From assembly GCA_963854835.1 (NCBI GenBank), contig OY978530.1:15007220-15071219 (forward strand): 64,000 bases of DNA. The letters run 5' to 3'. Numbering within the stretch: position 1 is the first letter of the stretch; each line of letters begins with the position of its first letter. The notes beneath the pieces were generated by a model. It ran no database searches and was not told the DNA's origin. It was given only the letters and a program-made list of their open reading frames with translations. The stretch comes from Megamerina dolium (taxonomy: Eukaryota > Arthropoda > Insecta > Diptera > Megamerinidae). Shown here piece after piece: positions 59,912 to 64,000 of the stretch. The position numbers and the translations under genes were made by a program.

Positions 59912-60150
59912 TACAGGGTGATTTTTTAAGAGCCTTCGGACATAAAATTTGGAGAAATGTATGAAATCTTTATTTGAGACGATAGAACGATCTATATAAT
60001 TCAATGTTTAAAGATGATTTCATGCAAATGTCGACCGCAGCTACGCATCAAATGGTTCATACGCTAGGTCCAATTTTGGCATACTCTCCTCAACATATCG
60101 GCCGGTATCTTACGAATAAATCGATAATTCACGGCCATCAACTACACCGG
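59912..60150 (+). repeat. end fragment of a Tc1/mariner-type element
   Basis: Starts tacagggtgattttttaaga, a terminal sequence I recognise from a common insect Tc1/mariner-like family, followed by its sub-terminal block (tttcatgcaaatgtcgaccg, catacgctaggtccaatttt). The rest is cut by the LINE at 60156. Confidence 0.55.
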
Positions 60151-60154
60151 AGGC

Positions 60155-60985
60155 TAATAATAATAATAATTTACTGTTGTAGATTGTCAAAAGGCCGACA
60201 CTGCGACCTAATGGATCTTTTGTGTCACACTACATATAAATTGTTGTGATCCACTTGATCACAATTGTACTATCTACTATACCCTATCGGTTTAGTTGCA
60301 ATTTATGTTATAAGGTCCTTATCTACCTAGATGTTCCTAGTCTACAGAAAGGAAGTAACTGACACCCAGGTCCTTCCAGTATCTTTTTCGCCTTGTGGCA
60401 CCCCATGTCGTCGAGTATGTGTAATTTGGTGAGATGGTACTTCAGGTAGAAGTGACCTTAGATAAAACCTACTATTTTCCTAATATCTGCTTTGCACATA
60501 TTGCGCAGTTCCTTGTTGTATGTAAATGGCTTTATCAATCGTTTGGCTTGGAGAAGTTGCTGCATTTCTTCCCAGTGTGATACCCCACGGTTATGTTCCC
60601 AGTTATTTAATTCTGATTTAGCCTCCGCCCAGTTGATACCACAGTATTGCTCTGGGCCTATGAGGTTTGCTGCTGAACCAGCCCTGGCTAATTTATCAGC
60701 AAGTTTGTTAACTTCGATCCCTGAATGGCCAGGAACTCAGGAAGTGCAATCTTATTCATTGTACCTAGAGATTGGAGGTTGCTGAAGCATTCTTCCACTA
60801 GTTTCGATTCCATAGAATATGAATCTAGTGCTTGCAATGCAGCTTGACTCTGAATAGATAGCAATATGTGCGCCCTTGATGCCTCTTTTCAGATTTATCA
60901 TTGCGCAGATTGAAATTGGTTCAATCTCAGCCCGAAAGCCGCTGTGCTATCTGCCCTTTGGTTCTGAAATTTTGGTGTTGGGTCC
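60155..60985 (-). pseudogene. I/LOA-like LINE, 3' part with RNase H
   Basis: The LINE's 3' end is a (TAA)n tract at 60156-60171, preceded by aggtcgcagtg. RNase H is represented by PGHSGIEVNKLADKLARAGS (minus strand, about 60670-60740), the last conserved motif before the C-terminus, followed by an EQYCGINWAEAKSELNNWE region. Several stops. The N-terminal part of RNase H lies against the LTR that splits the element. Confidence 0.75.
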
Positions 60986-61900
60986 GTTGTTATGCCTATT
61001 CTTCTGCCACTGTGACCTTTCCTTAGATAACTTATTTTCTAGGACTTACCTCTTTTACTCTGCTCCTGTTTTATGCAAATTCTCTTTCACACAACACAAT
61101 TATGATTTAAATTAATAATAGTTTGTCTTTATTTAGTTGATTCGTTTTCCTTTTACCATGTGGTTTTTATTTAACAATATGTCTTTCTTTTTTTCTTTCA
61201 CTATGTATACATACATTTACAGGACGCTAAATCCTTTACAATATAACTTCCACTTTCAATAGGATATTGAATCCTTTCACAATGTACTCTTCATACTATA
61301 TACGCATTAACTCGCTCTTCGAGTTATCTTACTTCACTAGATTTATTACTTATCTGATTGCCATCATTTCAGGCCTTCTCATAGTTTATATAGCCCCATT
61401 TTAGTATAAAAGAATTTCTGAAGAAATGGCAATTTTTTAAGTAGGTTAATTCATTGCAATTTCTTCAGTAGGTCAATTCATTGCATTTGCTTCAGTAGGT
61501 CCTATAACTTATTTTTAGTAAGTCATCATTATTATTATTTGCAGTTAATACTTTTTGTTGTAAATATTGTGCAATACGTTCAATATTATGTATGCCTGGT
61601 TGTTTCTTATTTTGTTTTTCTTTTCGGATTTTTGTTTTCTTTTCACTATGTATGGTTGTTGAATTTCATAATCATATAGCGAGGTACGATGACCCGTTGG
61701 TTCTTTTTTTTATTTATTGTTTATTCATTATTTTTCTTCTTCTTCGTTCTTTATTTTGCATGATTGTGAAATTGTTCAACAATCATACAGTGAGGTACGA
61801 TGATGCTGACCACGCATTTTTATAAATATATTACAACCCATTTTAGCCAATGATAATTTCATTATGCATAGTGTGGTGATTATCTTTAATTAATGGTTAC
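60986..61900 (-). repeat. LTR splitting the I-like LINE
   Basis: Reverse complement matches 42837-43640 throughout (see the entry there). No internal retroviral genes flank it, so it behaves as a solo LTR. Exact limits are uncertain: LINE coding sequence stops at about 60986 on the left and 61943 on the right, with about 40 bp of unassigned AT-rich sequence at the right. Candidate duplicated bases are CACCA, not certain. Confidence 0.65.
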
Positions 61901-61942
61901 AGTAAATACGCCTAATAAAATAACATAACGATAATAATGATA

Positions 61943-64000
61943 TTACATTAGATCGCTCCATTGTTCACGAGTCGGTAATTTGACTTCAAATTGTCTCAAG
62001 AATGAAACTATGGGCTTAAGATTATCTTTAGGAGCCAGGAGCAGTGGATACTGTTCTGATATCCTCCTGAAGATTTCTCTGAAACCCGAAGTTCCGTTAT
62101 CGTCCCAGTAACCATACGAGTATAGTCGGCACATCGCTTTCGTTGACTCCTGTTGAATTTTAAGATCCAATGGAAGTAAATCAAGCATGGCCATAAGGGC
62201 ATCTCTTGAGGTAGTGCTCATTGCACCCGTAATGCTTATGCATACACTTCTTTGTAGTCTGTTTAGCTCCAGAATAGTGGACTTAACCGTAGGCCGCCGC
62301 CTACGATAATGGATCTAATAAGAGCTGTGCAAATCCAAAGGACCACAGCAGGTTTCAGTCTCCACGTTCTTCTAAAGGCTTTTCGGCACTTTTGGAAAAC
62401 CTTCAATGCTTTATCCACCTTTAGTGTAACATGTGTCTTCCAAGTTAGTTTCCTATCTAGTGTTACACCTAGGTATTTCATCTCGTTAGAGAGTTTGAAT
62501 GTCACACCTTTCAGTGCTGAAAGGTTGAGGCCATTCTTCTTCCGTTTTTTCGTGAACAGTACCAGTCTGGTATTGTTTGGATTAACGGAAAGACCTTGTC
62601 TGGTGCACCACTCACCAATCTTATCCAGAATCTTCTGTACTTTCGCACAGACCATTCTTAGGGATTTTCCTGATACTAATGCACAGACGTCATCTGCATA
62701 TGCTTGGGCATGAAAGCCGAGTTCTCGAATCTCTGTTAGTAAAGAATCTACAACAAAACACTAGAGCACGGGAGACAGCCCTGTCTAACCTTATCTGTAA
62801 TTGTTTCGTCGCAGTCCTCTCCAACGGTTAGCAACCTCTCAGAAAGCATATAGTGTATCCATTTAACAACGGATAGATTAACTACATGCCTTTCAACAGA
62901 AGATCATATTGAGTCGAAAGTAGCAAGCCCCTTCAATGTCCACAAACACTCCCCTAGAGTATTTATCCGCTTTCAGTCCAGCTTCGATCCTGTAAACAAG
63001 ATCGTGCAAGGCTGACTCACAAGACTTTCCACTTTAGTAAGCATGCTGGTTTCTATTAAGAGGGCTATTCGACAGCACTTTCGCTGTAATATATTTTTCT
63101 GCCATGCTTTCTAAACTTTTCAGTAGGAACGATGTCAAACTGATTGGTCTAACATCTGGTTTAGTAATGAAAACTACTCTCACACGTCGCCTTGAGGATG
63201 GTATGTAATCGTGAGTAATACAACTGTAAAGACTCTTTTCGGGATCCTTTTCAGACCGTCTCCTCCCTCTTTTAACATCACTGGATACATGCCATCGAGT
63301 TCAGGGGACTTATGGTCTGCGCAGGAGGATAAGGAAAAGCTTATCGACTCCTCCGTCATTATCTGATTTGCGATATATTAATTATATCTGGTGGTCACAC
63401 CATTTCTACCGTTGACGCCAGCACTATCTTCAACAGAAGACGTCCTAGTACCCGAAAAGTGGGTTTCTAAGAGTACATTGTACATTTCCGATTTAAAAAT
63501 GGTATATGAGCCTTCTGGTTTTCGAATAGAGTCTAGCCTAATTGCTCGATCTTTTTGAAGGACCTTGCAAAGTCTACATGTTTCTTACATTCCTTCGATT
63601 TCACTACAGAAATTTCTATAAGACTAAAGTTTGGCTAGCCTCACCTTTTTCTTATATTCTCTCTGAGTGATGATTGGTCCAGTCCACTTCTTTTTGGGGT
63701 TTTTAAGGCCTTATTGAGTAGCTTTCTTGACAGTTTTCGAAGCTTAGAGAGTTCAGCGTTCCCTCACGGAACCGCATTCCCTATATACTTTTTCTTAAAG
63801 AACACAATTTGTCATAACAGTTAGTTAAGGTACCTTCTAATTTTTTGGTAGAATCCTCAATCATATCTGTTGTCCGGAGTTTCTTAAAGTTTGGTAGTCC
63901 CTCCGGTAGAAGCTCACCAAACTATTTCCAGTCCAGGTTTCGAGGATTGACATTGTGTTAATTCCAAGTTGGAATTCGGTTAGACGATGATCAGAACGAG
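61943..64000 (-). pseudogene. I/LOA-like LINE, endonuclease end and reverse transcriptase (runs off window)
   Basis: Starts beyond the window edge; near 63975 tgatcagaacga is the SDHR motif of the endonuclease. RT pieces include the finger and palm in several frames (62900-63400) and QAYADDVCALVS (about 62695), then LDKIGEWCTRQGLSVNPNNT, KYLGVTLDRKLTWKTHV and KCRKAFRRTWRLKPAVVLWI (open 62263-62655). The connection part is RDALMAMLDLLPLDLKIQQE to LPTREQWSDLM (61943-62221). It belongs with the RNase H part at 60155-60985. Confidence 0.8.

Noticed and set aside
59518..59964. Possible host exon near 59.5-60.0 kb
   Set aside because: Low-complexity TC/CA sequence and a transposon end; no domain or splice pattern could be defended.

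Overview
The window is a transposable-element-dense piece of an insect, almost certainly dipteran, genome. The pointers are mariner elements of the Mos1-like (mauritiana) and irritans-like types, a DD41D ('rosa'-type) Tc1/mariner family, Jockey, R1-like, RTE-like and I/LOA-like LINEs, Ty3/gypsy-type LTR elements, a tRNA-derived SINE and very long (TA)n arrays. A tephritid fruit fly would fit, but that is inference. I find no convincing host protein-coding gene, no free-standing tRNA or rRNA gene, and no operon, CRISPR or prokaryotic feature.

Layout. 1-2930: R1-like LINE, open from the window edge, broken once. 3.1-3.4 kb: 3' scrap of an RTE LINE. 4.45-6.8 kb: two different mariners fused at a short shared sequence. 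6.8-7.1 kb: (TA)n array with a SINE tail. 7.3-8.1 kb: internally deleted DD41D copy. 8.1-15.2 kb: (TA)n arrays and AT-rich non-coding DNA with SINE scraps. 15.3-17.1 kb: degenerate transposases and a third mariner carrying a full SINE. 17.1-22.2 kb: non-coding DNA, (TA)n arrays and a 1.1-kb repeat with TATACCCTGCAT ends. 22.2-26.3 kb: RTE remnant, DD41D copy 2 and a Tigger/pogo remnant. 26.4-32.2 kb: three broken LINEs and SINE pieces.

32.2-53.2 kb: two degenerate gypsy-type elements, both on the minus strand and arranged in tandem so that the 3' LTR of the upstream one (B) is also the 5' LTR of the downstream one (A). A carries DD41D copy 3 in its integrase region, an RTE LINE (14-bp target duplication) in gag, a Tc1-like IR/DR element inside that RTE, and an inverted solo-type LTR in its leader. 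B has its pol centre replaced by an I-like LINE, a transposase scrap and another RTE copy. 54.1-58.1 kb: a nearly intact Jockey LINE with one visible frameshift. 58.1-60.2 kb: two SINE copies, a dispersed repeat and a transposon end. 60.2-64 kb: an I/LOA-like LINE interrupted by an LTR of the same family as the inverted one at 43 kb.

There is no cooperating gene set. What the window records is a history of nested insertions. The best candidates for a second look are the shared-LTR tandem, the near-intact Jockey, the closely similar DD41D copies with a length-variable T run in the catalytic motif, the SINE family, and two local inverted duplications that look like template-switch scars.
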